DNA of 64,000 nt, taken from Enterobacter cancerogenus. Its GTDB lineage: Bacteria > Pseudomonadota > Gammaproteobacteria > Enterobacterales > Enterobacteriaceae. The notes below the pieces were generated by a model. It was not told where the DNA came from and did not search any database. It saw only the letters and a list, made by a program, of their open reading frames with translations. This document shows positions 45,668-55,126 of this stretch, one piece after another; position 1 is the first letter of the stretch, and each line of letters begins with the position of its first letter. The DNA lies in NCBI GenBank assembly GCA_000773965.1, contig JRUP01000002.1:248001-312000 (forward strand), given 5' to 3'. Made by a program: the position numbers and the translations under genes.

Positions 45668-45816
45668 CCTGTAAAAATCTGGCAAGCAAAGCATTGCAGG
45701 ATCAGCACTCAGGCCAATCCTGAAAACCTGGCAAGCATGGCGTTGTCAGATCGGTTTTTAGGTCAACCTGACAACACCCCGCCAGCATAGCATTACAGGG
45801 ACAGCATTCCTGCTGA
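45668..45816. repeat. Degenerate tandem repeat, three units of 48-51 bp
   Basis: Units start at 45668 (51 bp), 45719 (48 bp) and 45767 (50 bp), each beginning CCTG and containing (C)GCCAGCA or GGCAAGCA, then (G)CATTGCAGG-like and a CC(A/T)G or CAACC end. A partial unit follows at 45817. It fills the gap between the MpaB-family gene and bglX. Units differ by about a third, so it is old or under pattern rather than exact sequence selection. Confidence 0.6.
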
Positions 45817-45840
45817 CCCTGTGCCAAATCGCACTAACGC

Positions 45841-48138
45841 TTACAGATAATCAAACTGCCCGTCTTGCGTGCGTACCGAATCGAGGCCAATCATCACGTT
45901 GAATTTGCCCGGCTCGGCGACATGCTGCATTTTCTGGTTCCAGAATTTCAACGCATCGACGTCAATCTTAAAGCTCACGGTCTGCGACTCGCCCGCTTTC
46001 AGCATGATGCGTTTGAAGCCACGCAGCTCCTGCACCGGACGGCTGATGCTGGCCACTGGATCGTTGAGATACATCTGCACCACTGTGGCACCATCACGCT
46101 TGCCGGTGTTGGTGACGGTGACGCTGGCTTCCACCGCGCCGGTGCGCGGCATGGTTTTAGCGGACATCTTCACCGGCGAAACGGTGAAAGTGGTGTAGCT
46201 CAGACCGTAACCAAACGGATACAGCGGGCCGTTCACCGCATCGTAGTAATGCGAGGTGTACTTGTTCGGCTTCGCGAAGTTATACGGACGACCGGTTGGC
46301 AAGTGGTTGTAGTAGATCGGCAGCTGGCCTACAGAACGCGGGAAGGACATCGGCAGTTTGCCCGATGGGTTGTAATCGCCAAACAACACGTCCGCAATCG
46401 CATTCCCCCCTTCGGTGCCGCTGAACCAGGTTTCGAGCATCGCATCAGCCATATGATCTTCGTTGACGACTGTCAGCGGACGACCGTTCATCAACACAAT
46501 CACCAGCGGCTTACCGGTCGCTTTCAGCGCCGCCAGCAGTTTTTGCTGGCTTGGCGGAATCACCAGGTCACTGCGGCTGGAGGCCTCATGCGCCATCCCC
46601 TGCGCTTCACCCACAGCGGCGACCACGACATCCGCTTTCTTCGCCTGGGCAACGGCTTCATCAATCAATTCCTGCGGCGAGCGTTTATCCACGCTAACTG
46701 CCTGTTCGTAGAGGTTGAGGAAGTCCTGAATACCTTTGTTATCAGTGATGTTGGCCCCTTTGGCATACAGCACGGTGCCTTTGCCCGCCATCGCATTGCG
46801 TACCCCCTGCAGCAGCGGAATCGACTGTTTCGCCACGCCCGCGGCTGACCAGCTGCCCATAATATCGCGCTGGCTATCGGCCAATGGCCCCACCAGCGCC
46901 ACGGTGGCGTCTTTTTTCAGCGGTAAGGTTTCATGCCAGTTTTTCAGCAGCACGATGCTCTTACGCGCCACGTCACGCGCTTCAGCACGATGCAGACGGC
47001 TCTCGGCATTGGTGTCCTGCGGATCGCTGCCTTTCGGCCCTAAATGGCTGTAGGGATCGTTAAACAAGCCCATATCATATTTGACGTTCAGCACGTGACG
47101 CGCGGCATCGTCGATCTCCGCCATGGTAACGGCGCCACTCTTTACCAGCCCAGGCAAGTATTTGCTGTAGTACTCATCGCTCATACTCATATCGATGCCG
47201 GACTTCAGCGCAATACGCACCGCATCCTGCGGATCGCTAGCCACGCCGTGCTTCAGCAACTCTTTGATCGCGCCATGATCGCTGATGGTAATGCCTTTGA
47301 ATTTCCACTCACCGCGCAGCAGGTCTTTCAGCAACCAACCGTCCGCCGTAGCAGGCGTACCGTTGAGCGAGTTAAGCGCCACCATCACGCCGCCGCTGCC
47401 GGCATCCAGCGAGGCTTTGTACGGTGGCAAATAGTCCTGGAACAGACGCTGTGGGCTCATATCGACGGTGTTGTAATCACGCCCGCCCTCCACTGCGCCA
47501 TAGGCAGCGAAGTGCTTCACGCTGGTCATGATCGAATAACGGTCAGCGGCGCTTTTGCCCTGCATGGATTTCACCATCGCGCTGCCCATTTGCGAGGACA
47601 GGAAAGTGTCTTCTCCGAAGCCTTCAGACACGCGTCCCCAGCGCGGCTCGCGCGTAACATCCACCATCGGCGCCCATGTCATATTGAGACCATCGTCGGC
47701 GGCTTCATAAGCGGAGATGCGGCCGACTTCACCGATCGCATCCAGATCCCAGCTGGCCGCGAGGCCGAGCGGGATCGGGAAAATAGTACGCTGACCGTGC
47801 ACCACGTCGTAAGCGAAGAACAATGGAATTTTCAGGCGGCTGAGTTGCATCACCTGATCCTGCATCGCGCGAATATCCGGACGCGTGACGGTATTGAAGA
47901 TTGCGCCAACCTGACCGTGCTGGATCATGTCGCGCACCGCCTCTTTTGGCGTGTCTGGCCCCACGCTGATCAAGCGCATCTGCCCGATTTTTTCATCAAG
48001 GGTCATTTTGCCGAGCAGCTGGTTAACAAAGGCGTCACGCGCCTGTTCCGTCATCGGATGGGGGCCAAACAGGTCATCTGCGAAGGCAGGCTGCATGGCA
48101 AGGGAAACAGCGAGGCTAACAGAGCAAATCCATTTCAT
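45841..48138 (-). CDS. bglX: Periplasmic beta-glucosidase BglX
   Basis: A 765-residue glycoside hydrolase family 3 enzyme, the same length as E. coli BglX, with a signal peptide of about 20 residues (ends PAFA). The catalytic nucleophile is the Asp in GITISDHGAIKEL; substrate-binding blocks are FFAYDVVHGQRTIFPIPLGL and SVKHFAAYGAVEGGRDYN. The C-terminal part holds the (alpha/beta)6 sandwich (VVAAVGEAQGMAHEASSRSD) and a fibronectin III-like domain. The ATG at 48138 gives the E. coli-like start. It is divergent from dld, as in E. coli. Confidence 0.95.
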   Translation of the reverse strand: MKWICSVSLAVSLAMQPAFADDLFGPHPMTEQARDAFVNQLLGKMTLDEKIGQMRLISVGPDTPKEAVRDMIQHGQVGAIFNTVTRPDIRAMQDQVMQLSRLKIPLFFAYDVVHGQRTIFPIPLGLAASWDLDAIGEVGRISAYEAADDGLNMTWAPMVDVTREPRWGRVSEGFGEDTFLSSQMGSAMVKSMQGKSAADRYSIMTSVKHFAAYGAVEGGRDYNTVDMSPQRLFQDYLPPYKASLDAGSGGVMVALNSLNGTPATADGWLLKDLLRGEWKFKGITISDHGAIKELLKHGVASDPQDAVRIALKSGIDMSMSDEYYSKYLPGLVKSGAVTMAEIDDAARHVLNVKYDMGLFNDPYSHLGPKGSDPQDTNAESRLHRAEARDVARKSIVLLKNWHETLPLKKDATVALVGPLADSQRDIMGSWSAAGVAKQSIPLLQGVRNAMAGKGTVLYAKGANITDNKGIQDFLNLYEQAVSVDKRSPQELIDEAVAQAKKADVVVAAVGEAQGMAHEASSRSDLVIPPSQQKLLAALKATGKPLVIVLMNGRPLTVVNEDHMADAMLETWFSGTEGGNAIADVLFGDYNPSGKLPMSFPRSVGQLPIYYNHLPTGRPYNFAKPNKYTSHYYDAVNGPLYPFGYGLSYTTFTVSPVKMSAKTMPRTGAVEASVTVTNTGKRDGATVVQMYLNDPVASISRPVQELRGFKRIMLKAGESQTVSFKIDVDALKFWNQKMQHVAEPGKFNVMIGLDSVRTQDGQFDYL

Positions 48139-48293
48139 CAGGTCGGGTTCTCTTAAGTGACTGCGCAATATCGAAATAACCGGGGCAGTGTGCCATAAGT
48201 TCAGGATAGCAGGTAGCCACCGATGTCACACCGCGACCATGCCGTTGACGCGTGCTAAAGTAGATGCGCAACGTTAACGACAAGGACAGGTTC

Positions 48294-50003
48294 ATGAATA
48301 ACAACACCTCATACCCTACACTGCTGGCTGAACTGCGCCGCCTCGTCGGCCCTTCACACCTGTTAACTGAGGCGGAACAAACCGCACGCTATCGTAAGGG
48401 TTTCCGCTCCGGTGAAGGCGATGCGCTAGCGGTGGTGTTCCCCGGCTCCTTGCTGGAATTGTGGCGGATATTGCAGGCGCTGGTGCAGGCCGATGCGGTG
48501 ATTCTGATGCAGGCCGCCAACACCGGCCTGACCGAAGGCTCCACGCCTAACGGCAATGATTACGATCGCCCGGTGGTGATCATCAGCACCTTGCGCCTCG
48601 ATAAATTGCAGCTGATCGAGGGCGGCAATCAGATTCTGGCCTTCCCTGGCAGCACCCTTTATCAGCTGGAAAAAGCCCTTAAGCCGCTGGGACGTGAACC
48701 ACACTCGGTGATCGGTTCCTCATGCATCGGTGCATCGGTGATGGGCGGGATTTGTAATAACTCGGGTGGTTCGCTGATCAAGCGCGGCCCGGCCTACAGC
48801 GAAATGGCGCTTTATGCGCAGATTGATGCCGACGGCAAACTGAAGCTGGTCAATCATCTCGGCATGGATCTCGGCCACTCGCCGGAAGAGATGCTCGGTC
48901 GACTGGATGACGATCGCTGGCAGCAGAGCGATGTGCGCTGGGATGAACGTCATGCTTCAGATCATGAATATGCAGAACGCGTGCGCGATATCCATGCGGA
49001 TACACCCGCTCGCTTCAACGCCGATGAGCGCCGCCTGTTCGAGGCTTCGGGTTGCGCGGGCAAACTGGCGGTATTCGCCGTGCGTCTTGATACCTTCCCC
49101 AGCGAACCGAAGCAGCAGGTGTTTTATATTGGCACTAACGATCCTGTGGTATTGGGCGATCTGCGCCGCCATATTCTGGCCGAGTTTAAAAACTTACCGG
49201 TAGCGGGCGAATACATGCACCGCGACATTTTCGATATCGCCGAAGTGTACGGCAAAGACACTTTTGTGATGATCGACAAGCTCGGCACCGACAAAATGCC
49301 GCTGTTCTTCACGCTGAAAGGTCGGGTGGATGCCTGGCTGGGTAAGCTGAGTTTTGTGAAACCGCACTTCACCGATCGCGTATTGCAACGCATCAGCGGT
49401 TGGTTACCTGCGCATCTGCCGAAACGCATGAAGCAGTATCGCGATAAGTTTGAGCATCACCTGATGCTGAAAATGTCCGGTGAAGGCGTAGCGGAAGCGC
49501 AGGAGTATTTGCACGAATACTTCCGCGAAGGCGGTGGCGAGTTCTTTGCCTGTGACGGCAAGGAAGGCGCACATGCTTTCCTGCATCGCTTCGCCGCTGC
49601 CGGTGCCGCGGTGCGCTACCACGCGGTGCATGCGGATGAAGTGGAAGATATTCTGGCGCTGGATATCGCGCTGCGCCGTAACGATCAGGATTGGTTTGAG
49701 CGCTTACCCGCCGAGTTCGACAACGATCTGAGCCATCGCCTTTATTACGGCCACTTCTTCTGTCATGTCTTCCACCAGGATTACATCGTGAAGAAAGGCG
49801 TGGATGCGCATGCGTTGAAGGAGAAGATGCTGGCGATCCTCAGCGAACGCGGTGCCGAGTATCCGGCTGAGCATAACGTCGGGCATCTGTATCAGGCAAA
49901 ACCGCAGTTGCAGGCGTTTTATCGTCAGCTGGATCCGACCAATACCTTTAATCCGGGGATCGGTAAAACCAGCAAACAGAAAGGTTGGGCGGTTAAGGCT
50001 TGA
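48294..50003 (+). CDS. dld: Quinone-dependent D-lactate dehydrogenase
   Basis: A 569-residue peripheral membrane flavoprotein (E. coli Dld 571) that oxidises D-lactate to pyruvate and passes electrons to ubiquinone. The FAD (PCMH-type) domain shows LMQAANTGLTEGSTPNGNDY and VIGSSCIGASVMGGICNNSG; the membrane-binding and C-terminal parts show FKNLPVAGEYMHRDIFDIAE and DPTNTFNPGIGKTSK. The ATG at 48294 follows AAGGACAGG. Monocistronic, ending in front of the fold-back repeats. Confidence 0.95.
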   Translation: MNNNTSYPTLLAELRRLVGPSHLLTEAEQTARYRKGFRSGEGDALAVVFPGSLLELWRILQALVQADAVILMQAANTGLTEGSTPNGNDYDRPVVIISTLRLDKLQLIEGGNQILAFPGSTLYQLEKALKPLGREPHSVIGSSCIGASVMGGICNNSGGSLIKRGPAYSEMALYAQIDADGKLKLVNHLGMDLGHSPEEMLGRLDDDRWQQSDVRWDERHASDHEYAERVRDIHADTPARFNADERRLFEASGCAGKLAVFAVRLDTFPSEPKQQVFYIGTNDPVVLGDLRRHILAEFKNLPVAGEYMHRDIFDIAEVYGKDTFVMIDKLGTDKMPLFFTLKGRVDAWLGKLSFVKPHFTDRVLQRISGWLPAHLPKRMKQYRDKFEHHLMLKMSGEGVAEAQEYLHEYFREGGGEFFACDGKEGAHAFLHRFAAAGAAVRYHAVHADEVEDILALDIALRRNDQDWFERLPAEFDNDLSHRLYYGHFFCHVFHQDYIVKKGVDAHALKEKMLAILSERGAEYPAEHNVGHLYQAKPQLQAFYRQLDPTNTFNPGIGKTSKQKGWAVKA

Positions 50004-50054
50004 AAGTACATATGGACGTCCTGAGAGCTGTAATACCTGTCAGGTAATCGTCAA

Positions 50055-50152
50055 GTGATAACGCACGCTGGTGTCGTTCATGGGTTGGCTGTCCTCGCGC
50101 CGGGTGATAACGCAGTCTGGTGCCGTACAGGGGCTGGCGGTCCTCGCGCCGC
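50055..50152. repeat. 49-bp tandem duplication at the edge of the type B repeat
   Basis: GTGATAACGCACGCTGGTGT at 50055 and GTGATAACGCAGTCTGGTGC at 50104 begin two 49-bp units that both end TCCTCGCGCCG. The second is the true outer end of type B copy 2; the first is an extra, diverged copy. It shows that the end of the element can be duplicated on its own. Confidence 0.7.
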
Positions 50153-50304
50153 TACGCGGTCCCTTCACTTCATTCGTCTGCCTCACGGAACGGCGGGGGA
50201 TGGCACTTCCTGTGCCGCCCCGCCTTACGCCCGCGTCCTTCGGGCTATCCTGGCAGACTCATTGCGTTCAGCGCTGCGGATTGCCAGCCCCTGTACGGCA
50301 CCAG
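50117..50304 (-). repeat. Fold-back repeat, type B copy 2
   Basis: 188 bp with perfect 22-bp inverted ends (50117-50138 and 50283-50304). The ends are unrelated in sequence to those of copy 1 although the inside is clearly homologous: the same outer GTCTGCC/GGCAGAC stem, GCCCG/CGGGC and GGCGGGG/CCCCGCC stems, and the GCGGCGCGAGGAC module (complement, 50140-50160; here the loop is GTA, not GTCA). Arranged tail to tail with type A copy 2, the mirror of 18471-18996. Confidence 0.8.
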
Positions 50305-50358
50305 CCTGCTCTTAAGCTTCAGTGCGTGCTGTTAAAAAGGGCACAATTGTTGAGGCCA

Positions 50359-50553
50359 GAGCACCTCTGCTGATGCAAGGGGCAATCCGCAGCGCTGAGG
50401 CTTTTACGATGGGCCAGGAGCCAGGCGCAGGGATGCGACTGGCAGTTCGGGTTGGCCTGGATGGCCTTACCCGAACGGTCCGTAGGCACGGCGTGGAAGC
50501 CGAAGGCACCGCGTCAGCGGCGCGAGGACGGCCCGGCAGCAGCAGAGGTGCTC
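50359..50553 (+). repeat. Fold-back repeat, type A copy 2
   Basis: 195 bp with 14-bp perfect inverted ends (GAGCACCTCTGCTG at 50359 and its complement at 50540-50553). Internal hairpins are GCCAG-g-CGC/GCG-a-CTGGC at 50420-50443 and GTTCGGG ... CCCGAAC with inner GGCC/GGCC at 50445-50476. The ACCGCGTCAGCGGCGCGAG module is at 50508-50529. A 45-bp flank with AAAAGGGCACAAT is also shared with copy 1. The 576-bp gap between dld and the channel gene (50004-50579) holds only these repeats. Confidence 0.8.
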
Positions 50554-50579
50554 GGGCCCGCACTCAGCCACCGTTGTGA

Positions 50580-53024
50580 TTATGGCAGTTGCTCGCCCTC
50601 TTCCTGCGTGGCCGCTGGCACGGCTCGACGTTCAATGATCATCGTCTGCGGTGTGGACAGCACAATGCCCTCTTTGCGCAGGCGCGTCAGAATATCGAAC
50701 AGCAGGTCACTCTTAGCGCTGGAGATCTGACGCTGGCCCGCCACGTTGCCGGTGACGCTCAACACGATGCCCGCAGAGGTCAAATCCTTGAATGAGACGG
50801 ATGGCTCAGGCGTGTCCAGAATGCGCTCGTTCTCCTGGTAAACCTCCAGCAGAATCTCACGCACGCGCACCGGATCAATATCCAGCGGGAAGGTCAACAT
50901 AATGGTCACAACACCCTGTGCATTGCCCATGGTGGCGTTACGCACGTTCTGTGAGATGAACTGTGAGTTCGGCACAATCACCGTGGATTTATCACTCAGC
51001 TGAATCTCGGTGGCGCGCACATTGATACGGCGAATATCCCCTTCAATGCCGCTGATACTCACCAGATCGCCCACTTTTACCGGGCGCTCGGTTAACAGAA
51101 TCAAACCGGAGATAAAGTTCTTCACGATCTCCTGTAAGCCGAAACCGATACCGACCGACAAGGCACTGACGATCCACGCCAGTTTGTTCCACTGCAGGCC
51201 CATAATCGACAGCGTCAGCAGAATGATCAGCACATAGCCGATATTGCTGAACAGCGTCACCAGCGACACACGCATGCCCACGTCCATGGTGGTTTTTGGC
51301 AGGAAATCTTTATCCAGCCAGCGACGCACCGAACGCAGCACGTAGATGCCCACCACCAGACACAGAATGGCATTCACCATATGCGCCGGCACGATGTTCA
51401 ACGACTCCAGCCCTTTGCCGCCCCAGAACTCAATCACTTTCTGAATCAGCTCGATCGGCGTTGAAGAGGCGAAGGTGCCGTTTAGCAGCGCCAGCACCAC
51501 AATACCGATCAGTGCGGTTTTACCAACTGCGCCCAGCAGCGTAGCCGCCTGCTGCAGATGGCGTTCATCAATGTTTAACGAGGTCTGCAGACGTTTGCCG
51601 GTGGCGTTGTTAGTAGAAAACAGGCTTTCACAGCCGTCATTGATCAAATGGCTGAGGAAGTAGAACGAGCCAAACAGAATGCCGCACCAAATCACCTCAT
51701 AACCGAGGAAGCGGGCCAGCGTGACATAACCGATGATCAACGAAATCAGAATCGCCAGCGCGGTCAGGGTCAACGCCAGCTGAACCAGCCCAACGATCGT
51801 GGGACGCGCTTCCGGTGGATTCCCCTCTTGCGCCAGGCGACGGCGCACGCGGTTGGTACGCATGCTAATCGCCAGGCCAGTGGTACCGATCAGCAGCGCC
51901 GTCAGGCCGTTGGCGAAGATGGTGGTGTTCAGGCTGGTGCCGACGCTGTAGTTAAAGGACTCTGCGGTCTGGAAAATAAACACCAGAGCAGCGGTAATCG
52001 GCGGGAACGGCTTCAGCGCCTGCGCGACTTCATTGGAGATGCTTGGCAATCGCCAGCTCGGACGGCGCGTCGACAGGAAAGCTCGGCCCAAGCCGGCAAT
52101 CAAACCGCAATAGACGCTGAGTTGTACCAAACGCTCAACAAAATCCTGCACGTCAGTCGAGACTTCATCACGGCGGGTAAACGCCAGCGCGATAAAGTTA
52201 AAGGTCAGCACCACCGCGGCCAAGGTGGTCAGCGCAATCGCTGCCGCCAGGAAACTACGGCGCAAACGCCCTTCCGGCATTTTGTGGATGCTCACCCAGG
52301 CGAGAAACTCTTCGCTGTAACGACGCCCCAGCGTCATCACCAGCATGGCCGCAATCAACCAGCCGATAGTGCCAAAGCGCCAACCAGGCTCCCAGGAGAG
52401 TGCAGCGGTGTCCTGCAATTCAGCGATAAAATCGCTGATTTTCTCGCCATCTAAATCCTGACGGCTGACCATGGGCGCCCAAAAGCGCGGCCCCAGGATG
52501 CTACCGGAGTTCAGCGCCAGCTGGCTCTTCAACTGGTCACGGCGCAGGTTGACGATCTGGGAGGAAAGCACCAGCGCGCCATTTTTAATGCCATCGGCCT
52601 GCTTGATTTGATCGTCCAGTTTACTTTTCTGGCTCTCCAGCGAGGCGCGTTTGCGCGTCACTTCCGGCGTTTCTTTCACGCCACTGTCCGGTTTCGGTGC
52701 CGGCCCCAGCACCGCTAGCTGCGCATCCAGTTGCTGACGCTGCGGGATCAGCGCCTGGCCTAAAGTTTCTGCGTTACCGGATAGCTCCAGCGCCATCTCA
52801 TTGAGCTGGTTGAGCTGGCTCTCATTGGTATCGCCTGACACCTGGCCTTTAATCTTGTCGAGGATTTTCTGCATTTTCGGCAGCTCAACCGCAGGATTGA
52901 CCTTTGGTGCGGCGTCCTCTTGCTGAGCCGCGGCGGCAGTGTTGTCATCCGCGTAGCTCAGTGCCGGGCTTAACAGCACCAGCAGCAGTATAAATGGGGT
53001 AAATAGCGAACGAAGCTTGTACAT
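50580..53024 (-). CDS. MscS-family mechanosensitive channel with DUF3772 domain
   Basis: An 814-residue inner-membrane protein. A signal peptide of about 25 residues (ends LSYA) leads to a periplasmic, helix-rich DUF3772 region (residues about 30-190, many Gln, Lys and Leu), then about eight to ten spans and the MscS core: NKLAWIVSALSVGIGFGLQE is the pore-lining start, followed by the beta domain (VKVGDLVSISGIEGDIRRIN). The ATG at 53024 is used, with a poor ribosome site. Such large MscS proteins open on membrane tension. E. coli has no gene here, so it is inserted between dld and pbpG. Confidence 0.87.
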   Translation of the reverse strand: MYKLRSLFTPFILLLVLLSPALSYADDNTAAAAQQEDAAPKVNPAVELPKMQKILDKIKGQVSGDTNESQLNQLNEMALELSGNAETLGQALIPQRQQLDAQLAVLGPAPKPDSGVKETPEVTRKRASLESQKSKLDDQIKQADGIKNGALVLSSQIVNLRRDQLKSQLALNSGSILGPRFWAPMVSRQDLDGEKISDFIAELQDTAALSWEPGWRFGTIGWLIAAMLVMTLGRRYSEEFLAWVSIHKMPEGRLRRSFLAAAIALTTLAAVVLTFNFIALAFTRRDEVSTDVQDFVERLVQLSVYCGLIAGLGRAFLSTRRPSWRLPSISNEVAQALKPFPPITAALVFIFQTAESFNYSVGTSLNTTIFANGLTALLIGTTGLAISMRTNRVRRRLAQEGNPPEARPTIVGLVQLALTLTALAILISLIIGYVTLARFLGYEVIWCGILFGSFYFLSHLINDGCESLFSTNNATGKRLQTSLNIDERHLQQAATLLGAVGKTALIGIVVLALLNGTFASSTPIELIQKVIEFWGGKGLESLNIVPAHMVNAILCLVVGIYVLRSVRRWLDKDFLPKTTMDVGMRVSLVTLFSNIGYVLIILLTLSIMGLQWNKLAWIVSALSVGIGFGLQEIVKNFISGLILLTERPVKVGDLVSISGIEGDIRRINVRATEIQLSDKSTVIVPNSQFISQNVRNATMGNAQGVVTIMLTFPLDIDPVRVREILLEVYQENERILDTPEPSVSFKDLTSAGIVLSVTGNVAGQRQISSAKSDLLFDILTRLRKEGIVLSTPQTMIIERRAVPAATQEEGEQLP

Positions 53025-53199
53025 ATGAGTGAGATTCCAGCGCAATGACAGCCGATAAATGCCAGTTAACTTTAGATGGCGGCCAGTGTAGAGCGTAGCC
53101 GAAGCGGAAACTATAGGAATGAAGCGCGAAAACATTGGTGCTGACGATTAGGGATTTTTTTGGTCATTCGGGAGTACTTATCCCGCCAATCGGAAGCAC

Positions 53200-53231
53200 T
53201 CACAGACGCACAATCCATTGTGCATCTGTGA
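53200..53231. other. Hairpin after pbpG
   Basis: TCACAGACGCACAAT and ATTGTGCATCTGTGA form a 15-bp stem with one mismatch and a two-base gap. It lies 20 bases beyond the pbpG stop. No T-run follows on either strand, so it may protect the mRNA end or be a weak terminator. Confidence 0.45.
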
Positions 53232-53250
53232 AGGGAAACAGACGTCGTGA

Positions 53251-54180
53251 TTACTCGTTGCTGGCCGTTTGCGACGATTTCTGCTTCTTGTAGGCCAGCG
53301 CCGCTGCCGGAACCGGCGCCGCTTTGCCGGTTTCCAGCCAGTCGCGCAGACGGTTGGCATCGGCAAAGTGGGTGTACTTGCCAAACGCATCCAGCACCAC
53401 CAGCGCCACCGGACGGTTATTGATCACCGTGCGCATCACCAGGCAGTGGCCGGCCTCATCGGTATAACCGGTTTTAGTCAATGCGATACGCCAGTCGTTT
53501 TTGTACACCAGGTGATTGGTATTACGGAACGGCAGCGCATAGTTCGGATGCTTAAACACCGCCGTATCTTCTTTGGTGGTGCTCAGTTCACCAATCAACG
53601 GATATTGACGCGTGGCTTTTGCCAGCTTGATCAAGTCTTCCGCATTGGAGACGTTGTGAATCGACAAACCTGTCGGTTCAACATAGTGGGTATGCGTCAT
53701 GCCCAGCGCACGCGCTTTGGCATTCATCGCGCGGATAAAGGCGTCATAGCCACCTGGATAGTGATGCGCCAGGCTGGCGGCAGCACGGTTTTCCGATGAC
53801 ATCAGCGCCAGCAGCAGCATATTGCGGCGGCTGATTTCACTGTTCAATTTGACGCGCGAGAACACACCGCGCATCTCTGGCGTGTGGCTGATATCCACCG
53901 ACAGCATCTCGTCCATCGGCAGTTTCGCATCCAGCACCACCATTGCAGTCATCAGCTTGGTGAGTGACGCGATAGGCCGCACACGATCCGGATGGCTGGA
54001 GAACAGCACTTTATTGGTTTCAAGATCGACAATCATGGCACTGCCGGAGGCGATTTGCGGTTGGGCAATCGGCGCCAGATTAGACAGCGCAGCAGGCGCG
54101 GCCAGTGCCGGAGTGACAGCTGCCGGTGCGGCGACAAATAGCGCCAGCGACAGCAAGGAAATACGCATTTTTACAGACAT
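53251..54180 (-). CDS. pbpG: D-alanyl-D-alanine endopeptidase PbpG (PBP7)
   Basis: A 309-residue periplasmic penicillin-binding protein (E. coli PbpG 310) that cuts cross-links in peptidoglycan. SxxK is SLTK at 72-75, SxN is SEN at 129-131, and KTG is 236-238 in [10 protein letters not shown] signal peptide of about 28 residues ends ALA. The start at 54180 aligns with the E. coli N-terminus; an ATG at 54168 is possible, and no clear ribosome site supports either. In E. coli it is followed by yohC, as here. Confidence 0.93.
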   Translation of the reverse strand: MSVKMRISLLSLALFVAAPAAVTPALAAPAALSNLAPIAQPQIASGSAMIVDLETNKVLFSSHPDRVRPIASLTKLMTAMVVLDAKLPMDEMLSVDISHTPEMRGVFSRVKLNSEISRRNMLLLALMSSENRAAASLAHHYPGGYDAFIRAMNAKARALGMTHTHYVEPTGLSIHNVSNAEDLIKLAKATRQYPLIGELSTTKEDTAVFKHPNYALPFRNTNHLVYKNDWRIALTKTGYTDEAGHCLVMRTVINNRPVALVVLDAFGKYTHFADANRLRDWLETGKAAPVPAAALAYKKQKSSQTASNE

Positions 54181-54321
54181 CGTGTCAAAAAAATCCGGTA
54201 AGGAGTTTTGCGCCGTGTTTAAGACACAGGCCGCGCGCATCAAACCAGACGGGATGCGGGCTGGCAGCAGCATAATACGCGCTTATCTGCGAAATTTCTT
54301 AGGTAGATTGTTTCTGAGCGT

Positions 54322-54352
54322 TAAAAAAACGGGAGACCTAATGGCCTCCCGT
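54322..54352 (-). terminator. Rho-independent terminator of yohC
   Basis: Read leftwards, ACGGGAG(GCC) ... (GGT)CTCCCGT forms a stem at 54330-54352 followed by seven Ts (54329-54323). It lies 19 bases beyond the yohC stop. Confidence 0.8.
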
Positions 54353-54370
54353 TCACGGTATCATTGCAGG

Positions 54371-54958
54371 TTAGAACAATCGTGGTCCGTAACCCCACAA
54401 CACCACGGTCAGTGCCAGCAGCACTTCAAACACCAGCACACCAATCGCCAGTGTCGATCCTGAGAAGCGCATGCTCTCTTCACGATCAATATTGAGGAAC
54501 ACTGGAATGCCGACGTAAAGCAGATAACCGGTATAGAGTAACGCCACTGCGCCGACCAACACGCACAGCCACACCAGCGGATAAAGTGCCACCAGCCCAC
54601 TAATAAATAACGGGGTAGCGACATAGCCAGCAAACACGGTACAGCGCTGAATGCTGGGACGCTGCGGATAATCGCGCGCCATCCAATGAATGACGCGGCC
54701 CATCACCGCCACGCCGCCTAAGATAATCAGATAGAAAAGAATGCCGAGGCCGATGCCGGTCAGCAGGTTGAGTTGCACGAACTGCCCTTCGCCCAGATTC
54801 CAGCCCAGTTGTGTGGTACCGATAAAGGCACAGATCACCGGGATCGCTGCCATCATCAAAACATGGTGGGTGTAGTGGTGCGAAACGCTCTCGTTTTCTT
54901 GCTTGATATCGCGCATTTCCTGGTTAGGATGCGCCAGAAGACCCCAGACATGATTCAT
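54371..54958 (-). CDS. yohC: Inner-membrane protein YohC (Yip1 family)
   Basis: A 195-residue membrane protein, nearly identical in pattern to E. coli YohC: opening MNHVWGLLAHPNQEM, HHYTHHVLMMAAIPVICAFI, YVATPLFISGLVALYPLVWL and the end TVVLWGYGPRLF. About five spans; Yip1-domain family, function unknown in bacteria. The ATG at 54958 follows AGGAGTGATTTT. Divergent from yohD, as in E. coli. Confidence 0.93.
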   Translation of the reverse strand: MNHVWGLLAHPNQEMRDIKQENESVSHHYTHHVLMMAAIPVICAFIGTTQLGWNLGEGQFVQLNLLTGIGLGILFYLIILGGVAVMGRVIHWMARDYPQRPSIQRCTVFAGYVATPLFISGLVALYPLVWLCVLVGAVALLYTGYLLYVGIPVFLNIDREESMRFSGSTLAIGVLVFEVLLALTVVLWGYGPRLF

Positions 54959-55126
54959 AAAATCACTCCTCTGATGCGACGGGCTGCCACTTCAGCGATC
55001 AGGCTGTCTCACTCAGGCAGCTTCCCTTCAAGTATAATCGGCGCGGCTGTTTTTGCGGACAGCGGCACAAAAAAAGCCGCTGGCGTATAAACTGTTACCT
55101 GAATCACTCGCGACAGGGAGGAAAAT

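Noticed and set aside
45668..45816. Possible CRISPR array
   Set aside because: The units are contiguous, diverged and lack unique spacers; no cas gene is near.
50071..50580. Open frames within the fold-back repeats (up to 100 codons)
   Set aside because: They arise from GC-rich palindromes; the encoded peptides (for example RQRREDG/RRYAVP types) follow the repeat, not a protein family, and the frame is not kept between copies.
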